Made by a program: the position numbers and the translations under genes. DNA of 64,000 nucleotides, from the NCBI GenBank assembly GCA_963377175.1, contig CAUJNA010002157.1, positions 158,327 to 222,326 of the forward strand, read 5' to 3'. The DNA comes from Effrenium voratum (taxonomy: Eukaryota > Sar > Dinophyceae > Suessiales > Symbiodiniaceae). Positions 10,905 to 23,215 of this stretch are shown here, piece by piece; position 1 is the first letter of the stretch, and every line of letters starts with the position of its first letter. A model generated the notes under the pieces. The model made no database searches and was not told the DNA's origin. It saw nothing but the letters and a program-made list of their open reading frames with translations.

Positions 10905-12400
10905 GCCAAGTTTCGCCAAGTTACGGCAAGCCACGCCAAGTTGCGCCAAGTTTCGCCAAATTTCGCCGAGTTTCGCCAAGTTCCGGCAAGCCACGCCAAG
11001 TTACGCCAAGCTTCGCCAGGTTTCGCGAAGTTTTCGCCAAGTTTTGGCAAGTTTCGCCAAGTTTGCCCAGGTACACCAAGTTCCGGCAAGTTTCGCCAAG
11101 TTTCGCCAAGTTGTTTCGCAAATTTCCGCCGAGTTTCGCCAACATACGGCAAGCCATGCCAAGTTACGCCAAGGTTCGCCATGTTTCGCGAAGTTTCGCC
11201 AAGTTTCGCCGAGTTTCGCTAAAGTTTCGCCGAGTTTCGCCGAGCCACGGCAAGCCACGCCAAGTTACGCCAAGTTTCGCCAGGTTTCGCGTTTCGCCAC
11301 GTTTCGCCGAGTTTCGCCAAGTTCCGGCAAGCTACGCCAAGTTACGCCAAGTTACGCCAAGTTTCGCCGAGTTTCGCCAAGTTTCGCCAAGTTTCGCCAA
11401 GTTGCGCCAAGTTTTGACAAGTTACGCCAAGTTTCGCCAAGTTTGCTCAGGTACGCAAAGTTCTGGCAAGTCACCCCAAGTTTCGCCAAGTTGCGCCAAG
11501 TTAAGTTTCGCCAAGTTACGCCAAGTTTCGCCAGGTTTCGCAAAGTTTCGCCAAGTTTCGCCGAGTTTCGCCAAGTTTCGCCAAGTGCCGGCAAGCTACG
11601 CCAAGTTTCGCCAAGTTTGCCCAGGTACGCCAAGTTCTGGCAAGTCACGCTGAGTTTCGCCAAGGTTCGCCAAGTTAATTCCCTGAGTTTCGCTAAGTTC
11701 CGGCAAGCTACGCCAAGTTGCGCCAAGTTACTCCAAGTTTCGCGAAGTTTCGCCAAGTTTCGCCGAGTTACGGCAAGCCATGCCAAGTTACGCCAAGTTT
11801 CGCCAGGTTTCGCGAAGTTTCGCCACGCTTCGCCGAGTTTCGCCAAGTTCCGGCAAGCTACGCCAAGTTACGCGAAGTTTCGCCAAGATTCGCCGAGTTT
11901 CGCCAAGTTTCGCCAAGTTCCGGCAAGCTAAAGTTGCGCCAAGTCAATTCCCGAAGTTTCGCCAAGTTGCGCCAAGTTTCGCCAAGTTTCGCCGAGTTTC
12001 GCCAAGTTACGGCAAGCCATGCCAAGTTACGCCAAGTTTCGCCAGGCTTCGCGAAGTTTCGCCAGGTTTCGCCGAGTTTCGCCAGGTTCCGGCAAGCTCC
12101 GGCAAGCTATGCCAAGTTACGCCAAGTTTCGCCAAGTTCCGGCAAGCTACGCCAAGTTTCGCCAAGTTCCGGCAAGCTACGCCAAGTTACGCCAAGTTTC
12201 GCCAAGTTTGCTCAGGTACGCCAAGTTCTGGCAAGCTACGCCAATTTACGCCAAGTTACGCCAAGTTACGCCAAGTTTCGCCACGTTTCGCGAAGTTTCG
12301 CCGAGTTTCGCCAAGTTTCGCCAAGTCCCGGCAAGCTACGCCAAGTTACGCCAAGTTTCGCCCAGTTTCGCCAAGTTTTGCCGAGTTGTGGTGAGTTAGG
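10905..12400. repeat. 10-bp minisatellite, GTTTCGCCAA, about 1.5 kb
   Basis: About 149 copies of a 10-bp unit with recurring variants: GTTACGCCAA, GTTCCGGCAA, GCTACGCCAA and GTTTCGCCGA. A marker block, CAGGTACRCMAAGTTCYGGCAAG, recurs at 11071, 11451, 11625 and 12216, so there is higher-order structure. Long ORFs on both strands (up to 473 codons, Ser/Phe/Ala/Lys/Arg/Gln-rich) merely translate the repeat. Confidence 0.95.
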
Positions 12401-14220
12401 CCAAGGGGCCCAAGGCCACACATGATCAGCTTCCGGACCAATCGGAAGTTGACACTAAGCGCTGGGTTGCGAGGAGTTCTATAGGGGGTACGCTCCGACT
12501 ATCTTACAAACAAGCACGAGGGAAGGAATCGATGGAAAATCACTTTGCCCCGAGCACCTCCCCTTTCGACGTGCCCATGTTTGTGGAAATGCTTTTCCAT
12601 CTGTTGTGCAAGGCAAGAAGTGTTTGGCGACTTGGGGCCAATGTCTGAAAACACTTGTTTGAATTCATGCAGCAAAAAACACCGCAAAAAAACACTTGTG
12701 TCATCCAAACCACCAAACCTCAAGCCACTTAACCACCTCAGAGTCAGCCCGAGCACGGGCCCGGTGAAACCCGGGCCCTCGCGCGAGCCGCGCTGCTCGA
12801 AACGCCAGGCAAGTTTGCGAAGAGGTGGAGCTTGGGGGTAAATAAACTTTCCCCTCGGAAAGGCTCTCATGTCTGAAGCTGATTCTTTCTTGGATGAGAA
12901 CTGTGTGTTTGGAGTGGATCCCCGAGCACGTGGGTTTGTGAAGAAAGGATCAGAAACGTTTGCACGATTGGGGTCGCTTTTGTTCTGACACATTTGGGGC
13001 ATCAACCTTTTCTCCCAGAACCGCTGGGAAATCTTCTGATTAATGACATTTGGAGGCGAATATCAATCCTCGTTATTCTGATGTCGAACAGGTAATTTAA
13101 GGAAACGACACAAGCCCCTTCCCCATCAAATGCGTGTTTGCATCGTTGAAGCAGATTGTTCCAACATATTCCGCCTGGGTAGAAGGACACACAGGCACCC
13201 ACACACACATAAACATATTAGACCATGTGTACATTGCGGGATATATATATATATATATATATATTTATGTATACACACAGCACGTACATACTTACACATC
13301 TTATATCTTTATATATAAATACATGCACAGGTATGCGGTACGCCCGCCTAACCCCCCCCCCCCTCAGACATTTCATGCTTGCCGCGCAAAGAAGCTTTTG
13401 GCAATCTGTTTGCATTTTTTTCTCAAATCCCAATGCTATTGGTCTCAGAACCACCTCAGAAGCTTTGGTGGTATTTTACATGTAAGTCCATTCTGTCTAG
13501 TTTTTGTAGGGCTACACAACAACATTGGTTGTGAGCCACACACCTCAATGCTATGAACGATGTGGCGTAAGACAGGGGGTTCAGCCTCTCTCTTTTCTAG
13601 AAAGTCGTTGATTCAGTTGTTCAAACGGCCAAGTCTAGCAAAACACACTCCATGTCCAGGAGTCCTAGTAATTGGTCAACATGCATCTCATAGGCTGAAC
13701 AAGTTTGTTTTTCTTATTTTTTCCCCTTTTCGGGTGCATGTACATGTAAGTACGCACAGCATGTATATGTACATTACACTCTAATATCATGACAACCCGT
13801 ATAGGTGAAGGTTAGGGACAGTCCCGACCAGAATTAGGTGCGGCTGCCTTTGCAGTTCTTTGCATGGGTAGGCCATTTCAATACACAGCATGTTCGATTG
13901 TGACTCCTATTGGCAAAAGGCAAGAGATTTCGACCGCCAAGTGAAGGGGGCGTATGCCTGCTGGAGCAAATTGAGATGGTGAGCGCGACCAAGAAACTTT
14001 TGCGTGACCCAAAAGGGCGTCTCGCAGCCGCTGAAAGGTGGGTGATGTAGGCGTGTAGGCTTTCATTTCTTTCTCAGGCGAAGAGCCCTTGAACCTTGAA
14101 CGATGTGCCTTTGTGTCGTTGAATCACGAAGATGGTTCTTGGTGGCCCCAACAAAAGGTCGCACATCGTCGGCCCTAGTTGGTCACTTTTGCCCCCTTGT
14201 GAGCTAATAGTAAATGATTA
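12401..14220. other. No supported gene
   Basis: Contains a GC-rich island at 12745-12840, with a GGGCCCGG/CCGGGCCC hairpin near 12759-12780 and possible exonic Arg/Pro-rich sequence. Also present are an (AT)n tract at 13244-13266 and a C-run near 13352. The 168-codon minus ORF at 12499-13005 has no recognisable motif. Confidence 0.4.
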
Positions 14221-14351
14221 ATGTTGACCCCATATTAATCAAGCCCAGTTCTTTATTGGGGGGTATCCCTGGGTTTAGTGGGGAATCATCACTTTTGGAG
14301 GGGAACACCCCCCTATTAATAAACTGGAGTTGATGAATATGGGGTCGACAT
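14221..14351. mobile_element. 131-bp TIR element flanked by TA (Stowaway-like MITE)
   Basis: Terminal inverted repeats are about 35 bp. The left end is ATGTTGACCCCATATTAATC. The right end, reverse-complemented, is ATGTCGACCCCATATTCATC. Similarity continues through CCAGTT-TATT. Both ends are bordered by TA (14219-14220 and 14352-14353). There is no coding capacity. Length, long TIRs and TA borders fit a non-autonomous Tc1/mariner relative. Confidence 0.7.
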
Positions 14352-14619
14352 TACATTGCTCTCAGTTTTGTCCTTTTTGTGTTTTCTGGAGGTCCGGGAC
14401 TGGCATCTTTTAGGAAAGTTGATCCAGGAAAGTGCGTGATCCAACTGGGGGGTCAGAATTTGCCCCCAAAGTTTGGTTCACAGAGACTGTTGACACATAC
14501 TTGGAGATTGTTCCTGCGGACCGAATCGTTTGGGCACTCTCCAGAAGGTGGACACCCTTTAGATCTTTTAGAAGAAACTTGTTGTTAAAACCAAGGAAAA
14601 CAAGAAGCGGAGTCTGGTT

Positions 14620-14785
<166 letters not shown>

Positions 14786-15424
14786 CATGTAGACATGTGT
14801 ACACATGTTTTAGCCAAAGTCGGTGTAGACAATCCCGCACCTGCCCGAGCCTCTTCCTGGAAGGCTGCATCCAGAGACTCGAGCCCGCAACGGAAGAAAT
14901 CAACGGATTTTTACAAACGCCCATTTGTGTGAAGAGCCAAACGCCAAGTTACAGCACCTTTCTTTTTCCTTGGCTGCAGGGCAGAATTGGCGGGGGACCG
15001 GGGTGATTTCAGGTTGGTGAGTGAACGGAGCAAATAGTTTCTGGGTGTGTCTCAAGATAGGGACCCCAAAACTGGCCACTTTCCTTTTGCTTTCCCGTTA
15101 AACCAACCGGAACACGGTGCCCTAAAAAACACACCCCCACACGTGCTTCGTTTGTAGCGAACAAGAAGGACTTAAGAGACATTATGGTAGGGGGGTTCTG
15201 CAACTGTCGTCGCAACGCCCAGGAATATCGCAATCAAGTGCTACCAGCTTGTGCCTCACCTTTAAAGCTAGAGGTCCAACAGAGAAATTACTTGGAAGAA
15301 CAAGGGGGATTGAAGACCATGCGAACACGAGGAACGCTATGTAAGATGGACAATTTTCAGAGCCGCTAAACAGGACGTGATATGGTGACGTTGGATATTG
15401 TCAAAGCTCCCTTCAATGTCGGAC

Positions 15425-15600
15425 CCTTTCCGGGTCCAAGGCTCGTAATTTCTGAGTAAGGGATTTAGCAGAAATCTATGTCACTTTTCGGACTTGTGTT
15501 GGCTCCGAATTGGTTTGATTCAAAGTGTGCCTGGTACGATAGGAGTTGGGCTCGACGGGACATTTCCTGGTTTAGAGTCGGTTTAGTCGGTGCTAACTTT
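15425..15600. repeat. Dispersed repeat family B, copy 2
   Basis: Matches 4658-4935 in the same orientation and the same order of blocks (CCGGGTCCAAG, GAGTAAGGGATT, GTCACTTTTCGGA, GGAGTTGGGCTC, GGGACATTT). It is shorter because internal segments differ. Confidence 0.7.
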
Positions 15601-17060
15601 GATTTAGTATGGGGAGACTGATGGGCGAAATTCATACATTCATTCCTAGATTGCATTTATGAATAGGGGGAACTGCATCGATCCGTTCCCCTTTGCGGAG
15701 CCCGTTTCAGGCCTGTGCCCGTTTCAGGTCTACCAGAACCCGTTTAGCCTTGGCGGCCAGCGCTCTTGTGGCTTGCGGCCAGAGGACCGCGCGCGCGCGG
15801 CCCGAGAAATCACGAGATGTGGCGGGCTCACGAAAAGTGGTACCCATGTTTGGCCGAGTGGATGGAACAAAGAGCAAGACCTGCGTAACCGCAGCTCTTT
15901 AGTTTGAGCCATATGGGTGTGTCGTTTTTTTTTGGGGGGCGTGCTTTTTGAGATGCTTTTCTTTACGCAGGGGAACCGCAGAGAATATCAGCAGGGGGGT
16001 TGCCACCATTCTTTCGACAAACCCACGTGTGCCTTCAGGGGCGAAGCTGACAAGCACTGCAGGTAGTGAACACTCGAGAAAGTCTGCGGATTTTGGATGC
16101 GCTGCCCTAACTTTGACGTATCCTCAAATGTGGCATGGAAAACAAGTCTAACACAAGGAGTCAAATTCCGACCTGGACCCTCAAACGCAGGTTCAGGGCT
16201 TTGTTGGGGAAAGCCCTGTCATATGCCAAGAGTCAAGTGCAACTTGATCAGGAGTCTGACTGCAGGGCGACAGGGCCAGACCAGCTGTTCCCCAGCACCT
16301 GGGTGATGCATCGCCCTCAGCCCGACTTTCGTCCCAAAACCGAAAGAGCGGAGCCCCATGGCATCAGCTTCCGGGCTGACTCTCGTCTTTTCACGTCCGC
16401 ATCTCACTTTTCCAGGCCCTGGTATTTGTTGGCAAAGGGGCATGGAGAAGCACCTGGAGCCATCCAGATGCTTAAAATCATGTTTGTCCCCTTGAACACC
16501 GGCCCGGACAATACCTCCCCCGCTCCCAAACTGTCTCTGTCTCTGTCTCTGTGTCTCTCTGTCTTTGTCTTTCTCTCACAATCTCTCTCCCTCTCTCTCT
16601 CTCTCTCCCTCTTTGTTAGGTTGCTCGAGGATCCCTGTTTGAAGGGATGATGTTTAAGGCAGACTGGCCGCTGACTAGCCTTCAACCACATGGCCATGAA
16701 CGACCGTCTCACCTCCCGTGGCACTTCATATTTGCCGAACGCGGTCTTCCCAGACATGTGTCCTGCAGGTCTCGCACGTGGTAGGATGGTTCAAGCACCA
16801 ACATGTCGTTTGAGCCCCTTCCCATTTGGGCCCCTCAACTCAAAGCCTTTCACAGTTGAGTGACAGCTTGGAGGGGTTCCCATGGGGGCCAAGACAGGAT
16901 TTCTTTTTCTGGCACCTGTTTGGGTCGTTCCCCCCCCCCCCCCCAAGGCAAGCGCGCAGGGCAAGGGCTCGCTTGCAGGCCTGGGTATGTGTCGCACACC
17001 TCGGCCCGGGTGCTGCGGAGGACGGAGGTTCGAAGTTGGTGCAACACATGGCTTGACAGA
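15601..17060. other. No supported gene; (TC)n tract
   Basis: A GC-rich plus frame at about 15745-15897 (Ala/Arg-rich, ending at TAG) may be exonic. A (TCTCTG)n/(TC)n microsatellite spans about 16533-16612. A C-run of about 15 lies at 16930-16944. Confidence 0.4.
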
Positions 17061-17061
17061 A

Positions 17062-17160
17062 CCCTAGGCCACCCCCTAGGCCACCCCCTAGGCCACCCCC
17101 ACCCCTAGGCCCCTAGGCCACCCCCTAGGCCACCCCCTAGGCCCCCCTAGGCCACCCAAC
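17062..17160. repeat. 12-bp tandem repeat, CCCCTAGGCCAC
   Basis: About eight copies of CCCCTAGGCCAC with partial units, each containing the palindrome CCTAGG. Confidence 0.9.
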
Positions 17161-17996
17161 CCCTATGAAGGCATGTGAGATTTCTTTTTGCCCACCATTG
17201 CGATCATATCAAACAAGGGACTCTTTTTGGCAACTGCCATTCGAAGCCCAACTTGTAGCCTCTGCAGAGGCCCAACGCCATTGGCTTTGCTACTGGCTGC
17301 CTCGCTGCTTGTTGAACCATTGCCGTGTCAGGTCATAACTTTGCTAGTGCAGCTTCCCAGGGCCCGATGTCACAGAGAATCTTCTCGCTGACCTCTTCAG
17401 GTATGGCTGGGTAGCAAAACTTGGCTCGTTTCTCCGAAGCTAAGGGCCTGCGATTCCCAAGATTTTGAGCGAGGTGGGTCTATCCGGGCTTCAGGAAGGG
17501 TGGGTTTTTGCTTCAGGAGCTGTGGGCTCTTTGAAGAGCTCGGCCAGGCCAGTTCCCGTTATCCAGGCTTTGCACAGCCAGGTTGGACAAGCCCGGCTTT
17601 TGTGGAAACGTTCCCTTCGTTGGTGGGTTCCGCACCTGGCTTTTTGTTTGAACACTCAAAACCTACAACTTTGGAGTCTTGGGATAATTTTGCCTGGAAT
17701 GTTCTGACAAAGGCACAACAGTTGCTGGTTTTGGCATGAATGTGGTTCGCCACATCCAGGTTGGTGGAATCAATTCGCCACTGGTTGTCCGTGCTTTGCT
17801 GGGCAAAGCCTCCTTAGTCACCCAAACATGAAGCCGGCATGGGCGAAACCAAGGCATGCCGCATAGGGCAGCGTGGGGCCCTTGGCGGCCTCAACCAGAC
17901 ACCCAAGAAGACGCCAAGGGCAGAGCTATCAAGGTGCCCGGCGACGCCTGAAAAATCGCCGTGCTTCGTGTTTTGGGCTGCGGCTGCTTCGTGCAG
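17161..17996. other. No firmly supported gene
   Basis: A short open plus frame from an ATG at about 17853 to TGA at about 17948 ends in EDAKGRAIKVPGDA, which is protein-like and could be part of an exon. Nothing else is supported. Confidence 0.35.
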
Positions 17997-18072
17997 GTGA
18001 AATACGGTGACGGCCTTCTGGTGGTTGCCCATGACCTGGCCTTGGACAAGAAGGACCGGGCCGTTACGTGGG
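17997..18072 (+). CDS. Candidate exon, unknown protein
   Basis: The sequence TGCTTCGTGCAG|GTGAAATAC gives an AG|G acceptor, and the frame then reads VKYGDGLLVVAHDLALDKKD. This alternates hydrophobic and charged residues like a folded domain, with mostly G/C-ending codons. A GTAGGA donor begins at 18073; otherwise the frame stops at TGA 18084-18086. No family was recognised. It may be an upstream exon of the oxidoreductase gene at 21-25 kb, but I could not align it to that family. Confidence 0.4.
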
Positions 18073-18086
18073 GTAGGACCCGTTGA

Positions 18087-19263
18087 TCGGTTGATTCACC
18101 TTAAAGCATGCATGGTGGAACGTGGTCTGATGGTGCCCCTTTTGGCCCGCCAGTTTTGGGCTTGAGCAAGTCGACCAACTGCCTCTTCGCCTTTCATCTC
18201 ACGATCTCGTCTGACGTTTGGGCACAGCATTGTTGTGGCCGCGGGCCGTTGGTTCGTGGCTCTTCTTTCAGCTTGGTCTTTCTGAGCCATTGCAGCCACT
18301 GGATTCGGCAATGAGGCAAGGCCAGGATGGTTTGCGGCATCCCACCAGCAATCCACACCATCAACGGCAACGAAGCCCGGGAAGCTGGGACTCACAAAAA
18401 CGGCCCCCAGAAAAGCGGCCCGAGGTTGTGGAGGGCTCCAGACTTGCAAGAAGCCAGCTGAAGGGCTGATTTGTCAGAGGCACGCATCCAGCACTCTCTG
18501 GCAGGAGGCAGAATACGCTGCAGCTGGGCTGACAACCCTAGTGGGTTCCGAGAGGGTTCTGGCACCGAGATGTGCGGGGGGCCTTCTGCCGTAGTTGTTT
18601 CCCATTCCTCACACCGTTGCTACGAACTGTGGACAAACTCGTGCACCTGTTTGCAGGGATGAAAGCTCATGAATAGTTGGATAAAACCACCTGGGAGGAG
18701 TTCCATGGGAAGTTATGATGCCACGAAAAGCTCAGAAGGTCATCATGGAAGCCGCAATGCTTTCCCTGGGCCTTGTGGATAGGCGAGCTCAAGAGCAGCC
18801 AAACGCTTCCACGCTCTTTGGAGTGGGTGTGCGCATTATGAGTCTGTTCGGGGCCAATGGTCTTTGGAAGATGGCCCCACCATGCTCCACATGATGTGCA
18901 CTTGTTCCCCTATGTATACAGGTCTTTGCTACGGAAGCGCGAACTATGTGCGTCTGGTAGTTCTTGCTGGGGAAAAAGGGGGGGGTGTCATCCAGGACAA
19001 CCAATAAATACCAGTCAATCTTTCACAACAAATTCTGTTTCCGGGCGAAACATGCCTCTAAAAAACTGCCACATTTCTCGGGCCGTATTTCTTGGCATTT
19101 TTCTTGGTACTATGACTGACTGGTTTGGGCAACCAAGAGGGCACTGTGCGAACTGGTTGCGAAGCAAGGGGACAAGGCACCCAGCGGCCGAGTTTGGTGA
19201 ACTCCTGTTTCTGTAAGGTCACTCTGGAAGGAATATGGGTGGCGCTTGGCAGGATATCGATAT
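18087..19263. other. No supported gene
   Basis: The GC-moderate island at 18310-18470 is open in two plus frames, and I cannot choose between them. A short frame at 19139-19199 ending in TGA is also possible. No motifs. Confidence 0.35.
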
Positions 19264-19374
19264 GGCCGTGGGTCAACACCAATGGTACCAGTTTGGGGTA
19301 GGTGAATTCACCACCCATTTTAGTCTAGTGGGGATTGGGATGTTCACTGGGGGTACGGGGTTTGACCCATAGCC
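19264..19374 (+). mobile_element. TIR element family A, copy 1 (111 bp)
   Basis: Begins GGCCGTGGGTCAAC and ends TTTGACCCATAGCC, which are inverted repeats of each other. ATAT directly flanks both ends (19260-19263 and 19375-19378), consistent with a 4-bp target duplication. The interior carries the family hallmarks AGGTGAATTCACCACCCATT and GGGGATTGGGATGTTCACT. No ORF: a non-autonomous, MITE-like element. Confidence 0.85.
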
Positions 19375-19378
19375 ATAT

Positions 19379-21204
19379 GGGTGGCGCCTTCATGAGGGAT
19401 TTCTATAGGAAAGGGGAAGTCTCGACAAGCTGGGCGTGGCTGCTATGAATGTTCTTTGTGCGTGTGCCAACAAGGATTTGCTATGACTCCAAGGGGAAGG
19501 TCACTGCGACTTTGCAACTGGAATATGGAACTGGTCTGCTACGCATGAAACATATCGAGGTGTCGCAATGGGTGCTCTGATCTTGCTGCATTCCACAGTC
19601 TTTGCATTTGCATTCTGGGTGACCTACCTTTCTCAACTAGTGGTCAATCGTTACCATGTTGTTCCTTCACCGCACTTTCACGATGTCGGCTGAATCTTGC
19701 TGGAGGTGTGGGCCAATCCGGTTCCTGCCGACATCAAGGACAGGCTGTCGGCCTTCTATTTGTTTGAGGTTGTTTGTTATTTTCCTTTCGATTTGAGGTG
19801 GACATGCTACTGTGGATGGACAATCCTTGCACCACCTAGGATGGACAACACCCCTCACATGTTGGGATCAGCCACCTACAAACTGGTGCAGGATTTTGTC
19901 CATCCGCAGCATGATTCATACGTTTTGTGTTCTGTTGGCCTCTATGAGTCATTCCAGGCGGGGGAAAGGGGCATCACAGTGGGCAGGCTTGGCCGGGTTC
20001 CTGCTTTGCTCGCACCGGCGTGTGTTGGTCAAGGGCAAGTCAGATCTCCCTCAGGCACCTTTATTAGAATCTTTGGTGGCGGCCGAGATAGGCTCGCAAG
20101 AGTTCCACAGTCTTTGGGCCGGTTTTTGCATGTTCGCAGAAGCCATTCAGCTTCTGGCGATTTGGACAAAGAATATGCTGTCGTATTCAGTGAGACTGTG
20201 AACACACTGCACCAGTTGGATGGCAGAAACCCTAGGAGTCCTGCACAGTATCACCGGCACATGCACAGTATCGTCGCGCTTTCCGGCGCCTGTCTCATGC
20301 CTAGCTCCGGCCCGTGGCCCCCCACCCATTGAGGCAAAAACGAGGGTCGAGCAGGGCCTAAACTAGCCAATAAGAATGTTGATCTCTCTTCATGGTTGTT
20401 TCAGGTTGGAGGAACGGGGACACATACGCAGCCCAATTCCAGAAGTTATTCATTCGCTTTGCTTGAGAAAGTGCTTGGCGGAAGACACACGTCGCTCGGT
20501 GACAAATTCCTGTTGGAATTGACATGCACCAGGTTGTAACCACCTGTGTTAAGAAAGCATAGCCAGACAGAACCTTTTTCTGCCAACCGGGCTTTTCTGT
20601 TCGCTGGCTCGGGCAGTTGAAGTTGCTTCTTGGGCAGGGGCTGTTGAGATTGCCGTCTGCTTGTGACCAAGCTTTGTTGAACATGCAGGTCTTGCGAGTT
20701 GCGGTCCTTTGTGGGCCTTCCCCCGTGTTGGGCGCATGCTGGGCTCATGCGTGCATGTGCAGGATACCATGAAGCAGGCGAGGACCATGGAGGACCGCGC
20801 TTGGGTTGACTGTCAGCGTTGAATACGGGGCGGTTTCGCGAACCAAACCATGGGCCCCCAAAAAATGGGCCAGGAAATTGGGGTTGTGGAGGGGTTGGAC
20901 TGAGAACTTAGACTGATATGGCTCGGCTCTTCCTTGGCATTTTTGTGGGTCTATGGAGTTTCAGGAAGAGCCCCAAGCAACCAGGTCTTTTCGCCCACAC
21001 TTCACCAAGCTAGACAGGGAGACCTTGGCATCATTCGGGTGCAACTCCTGTAGTCTCGGGCGACCCATCCGGCCATTTAATGGTTCAGAGCGAAAGTTTC
21101 AACGGGCGCCAACATGAAGCCACAAATCAACAAGCCATTTGGTGGGCAACCCAGCGCCCCGAACATGCGACCCGACGGGCCGACGGACCCAGTGAAGACT
21201 CGAG
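19379..21204. other. Competing ORFs, no assigned gene
   Basis: Two long plus frames overlap at 19697-20332 (211 codons) and 19812-20201 (129 codons). The second ends in a hydrophobic, helix-like segment (residues about 85-125) and is the more protein-like. Neither shows a known motif. Sequence from 20333 to 21204 holds nothing I can support. Confidence 0.3.
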
Positions 21205-21258
21205 GAGATGCGGCGAAAGCAGCTGGCGCCGGAGCCGGGGCTCGGGCCTCCCAAGGAG
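21205..21258 (+). CDS. SCCPDH-like oxidoreductase, exon 1 of 6 seen
   Basis: The acceptor is ACTCGAG|GAG. The frame reads 18 codons (RRKQLAPEPGLGPPKE at its end) and stops at a GAG|GCC non-canonical GC donor. In saccharopine-dehydrogenase-like proteins, a Pro/Gly-rich LPxPGxGPSxE linker precedes the last Rossmann-like segment, and this fits that position. The next exon continues in phase 0 with ARALGF, giving the family-typical GPxxEARxxGF junction. The exon border upstream is less certain than the donor. N-terminal exons (the nucleotide-binding GxTGxTG region) were not found upstream. Confidence 0.6.
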
Positions 21259-21723
21259 GCCTCTCTCGGAGCGGCTCCGGAGCTTTTGATGGGGGCACCA
21301 AGAAATGCGCTGAAACTTGTTTGTATCAGTAGTACTGTATCATGCTCAAGCTCCATGGTCAAGCTTGGAGACCGCATCGAACATGCTCAAACTTGGACAG
21401 TTTAGTTTCCCCCCCCCCCCGCTGCAATCATGATCAAACTTGGTATCAGAGTACCCCAGAACTGCATTCAAGTTGTTCAGGCCCTTGATACATCACCCTT
21501 CCACACTTGCACTTCTTCTTTGGGCCTTCGAGGTATGTTTCGTCGGGCTAGACTTCCGTTGCCGTTGAGAGTTGAGAGCGAAGCAGCGTGGCAGCCGATT
21601 CTACCAAGCCAAATAACACCAAAAACTGCCCTGCCACATTCTGCTGGGCCATTTTTTCCGAGTTAAGAGCAAATTCTTTGGGCCTTTCCGATTCTGTGCC
21701 GATGGATTGTGCCGCTGGGTGAG

Positions 21724-21819
21724 GCGCGGGCCCTGGGCTTTGTGGAGTCCTTGGTGGTGGCGGAGGCGGAGGACGGCACCTGGGGCCACGTGCGCTTCAC
21801 GGGGCCCGAGGGCTACGAG
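21724..21819 (+). CDS. SCCPDH-like oxidoreductase, exon 2
   Basis: A 32-codon exon between GGTGAG|GCG and GAG|GCCGCC, both phase 0. It reads ARALGFVESLVVAEAEDG and then GHVRFTGPEGYE. In the saccharopine-dehydrogenase-like family, the corresponding C-terminal segment has an acidic Asp-Gly turn followed by a V-x-GPExGY motif. Codons are strongly G/C-ending, while the flanks are T-rich introns. The GC donor is the commonest non-GT type in dinoflagellates. The intron to the previous exon is 465 bp. Confidence 0.75.
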
Positions 21820-22488
21820 GCCGCCCGCGGGGCCCGAGGGTGCTTTTCGTCGGTTGTGGTTTTGTTTCTTGGTTTTGCTTTGCTTTTTCTTCGTGTATTG
21901 GTTTGGTTTTGGGTTTTCTTGGTGTTTTGGTTTTGGTTTTTCATTTTTTTTCTTGTGGCGTTCAAGGGATATTTTTGTAGAGAACCAGGACGTGGGTTTG
22001 GGGATCCATGATTTGGAGACGAACACAAGTGGCTGTAGGTGAAGAACCTTCTTGACTCTGGTGATAGATCCCTCAAGTGGGGCATACCTATACTTTCAGT
22101 AGGTGACCCCAGCAGCAAACTAGGTGAAGTCTGTTTTTGGCTTAGCAAACCCCAGGCAAAGAGCGAGACCTGCACGGGTTCTGGAATATGTTTATTTCCA
22201 AGTAAGCCATGGCCATCCACGAGGTTGCCCAGCGCACATCAGCCATTTGCAGGCTTGACCCCCGCTCAGTTTCGACATGTTTTTTTTGCACGAGAGGTGT
22301 AGACGTTCCGAGGGCCGATGTTTATTTCCAATTTGCGAAGAAGAAGCACCTTGGGTGTTTCTTTGATTCAACCCCTTGGGTTGAAGGATGTTAGAGGGAA
22401 ACCGTGAGGAAAACCGAACATCTTGAGCTATTTTTGAGACATACACCCATAGGTAGGGCACTCGTGCCCGCTCTGGTTCGGTTTGTAG

Positions 22489-22542
22489 GTGACTGCCATC
22501 ACTTGCGCCTGCGCTGCCCTGACCCTGCTGGAGGAGGAGGAG
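22489..22542 (+). CDS. SCCPDH-like oxidoreductase, exon 3
   Basis: After TTTGTAG|GTG the frame reads VTAITCACAALTLLEEEE. This matches the family helix that follows GPExGY, of the pattern AT/xA--xxxAAL/MTLL. The donor is ambiguous within the GAG run: GAG|GACATC (a GA donor) is preferred because it keeps phase 0 into the next exon. Reading on instead gives TGA at 22567. Joined to exon 2, the protein would read GPEGYE-VTAI, close to the GPEAGYVAT of animal SCCPDH. Confidence 0.7.
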
Positions 22543-22624
22543 GACATCCGTTTGGTCCTTCCATTTTGAGGACTCCAGTGGACTACCTGAACTGACCCTT
22601 TGCCTTGTTCCCACTCTGTTTTAA

Positions 22625-22835
22625 CCCAGTATAGAAGAAGATGCTAGAGTGGGAAATCTAAATGGTACGCTAACGACGTCCATAAGGTACATGGTTGCTT
22701 TGTTGCAATCCAGTGGTAGCAGAAGATGCAAGGGTGAGAAGTCCAACAGGTACTGTGTTGCTCCAAAGCGGGATTTACTTTGTTCAGACCCAGTGTAGCT
22801 GAAGATGCTAGAGTGAGAAGTCCAAACGATACATT
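22625..22835. repeat. Three tandem copies, about 80 bp, in an intron
   Basis: Copies start near 22625, 22710 and 22789 with CCAGT-GTAGNNGAAGATGCWAG, followed by GTGAGAAGTCCAA and a GGTAC/GATAC box. They lie between exons 3 and 4 of the oxidoreductase gene. Confidence 0.8.
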
Positions 22836-23215
22836 ATTCAATTGTTTCCCTGTGTCCTGATTCAAATTTTGGGCTCCTTTTCGGATGCTGTAAAGGGAAG
22901 ACAGTCACTTGATGGCTTTCAAATGATGTTTGCTTTTTGGGGTTATTCTGACCCTTTGGACACAACAATGGTACCCGCAAAAAATGACACCCATATTTTA
23001 GACGATCCCAAACAGGTTCCACCCAATCACATAGCATTGCAGCATCCCATCGAGTTGGTTCGAATCCCTTTGAGGTCATTCTTTTGTTTATCAACCAACC
23101 ATTCGACCTTACCCATTTCTCGGAGTTCCGGGTCATTCAGTTTTTTGGTTTTGAGATCAAATCGTACGGCCACAGCTGGAGGGCTTCGCTTCAAAGCCCT
23201 GGGTGTCCTTCGGAG

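Noticed and set aside
10510..12425. 473-codon ORF of Ser-Phe-Ala-Lys-Phe-Arg-Gln type
   Set aside because: Beyond its first 130 codons it is the 10-bp minisatellite. Comparable ORFs exist in two other plus frames and on the minus strand.
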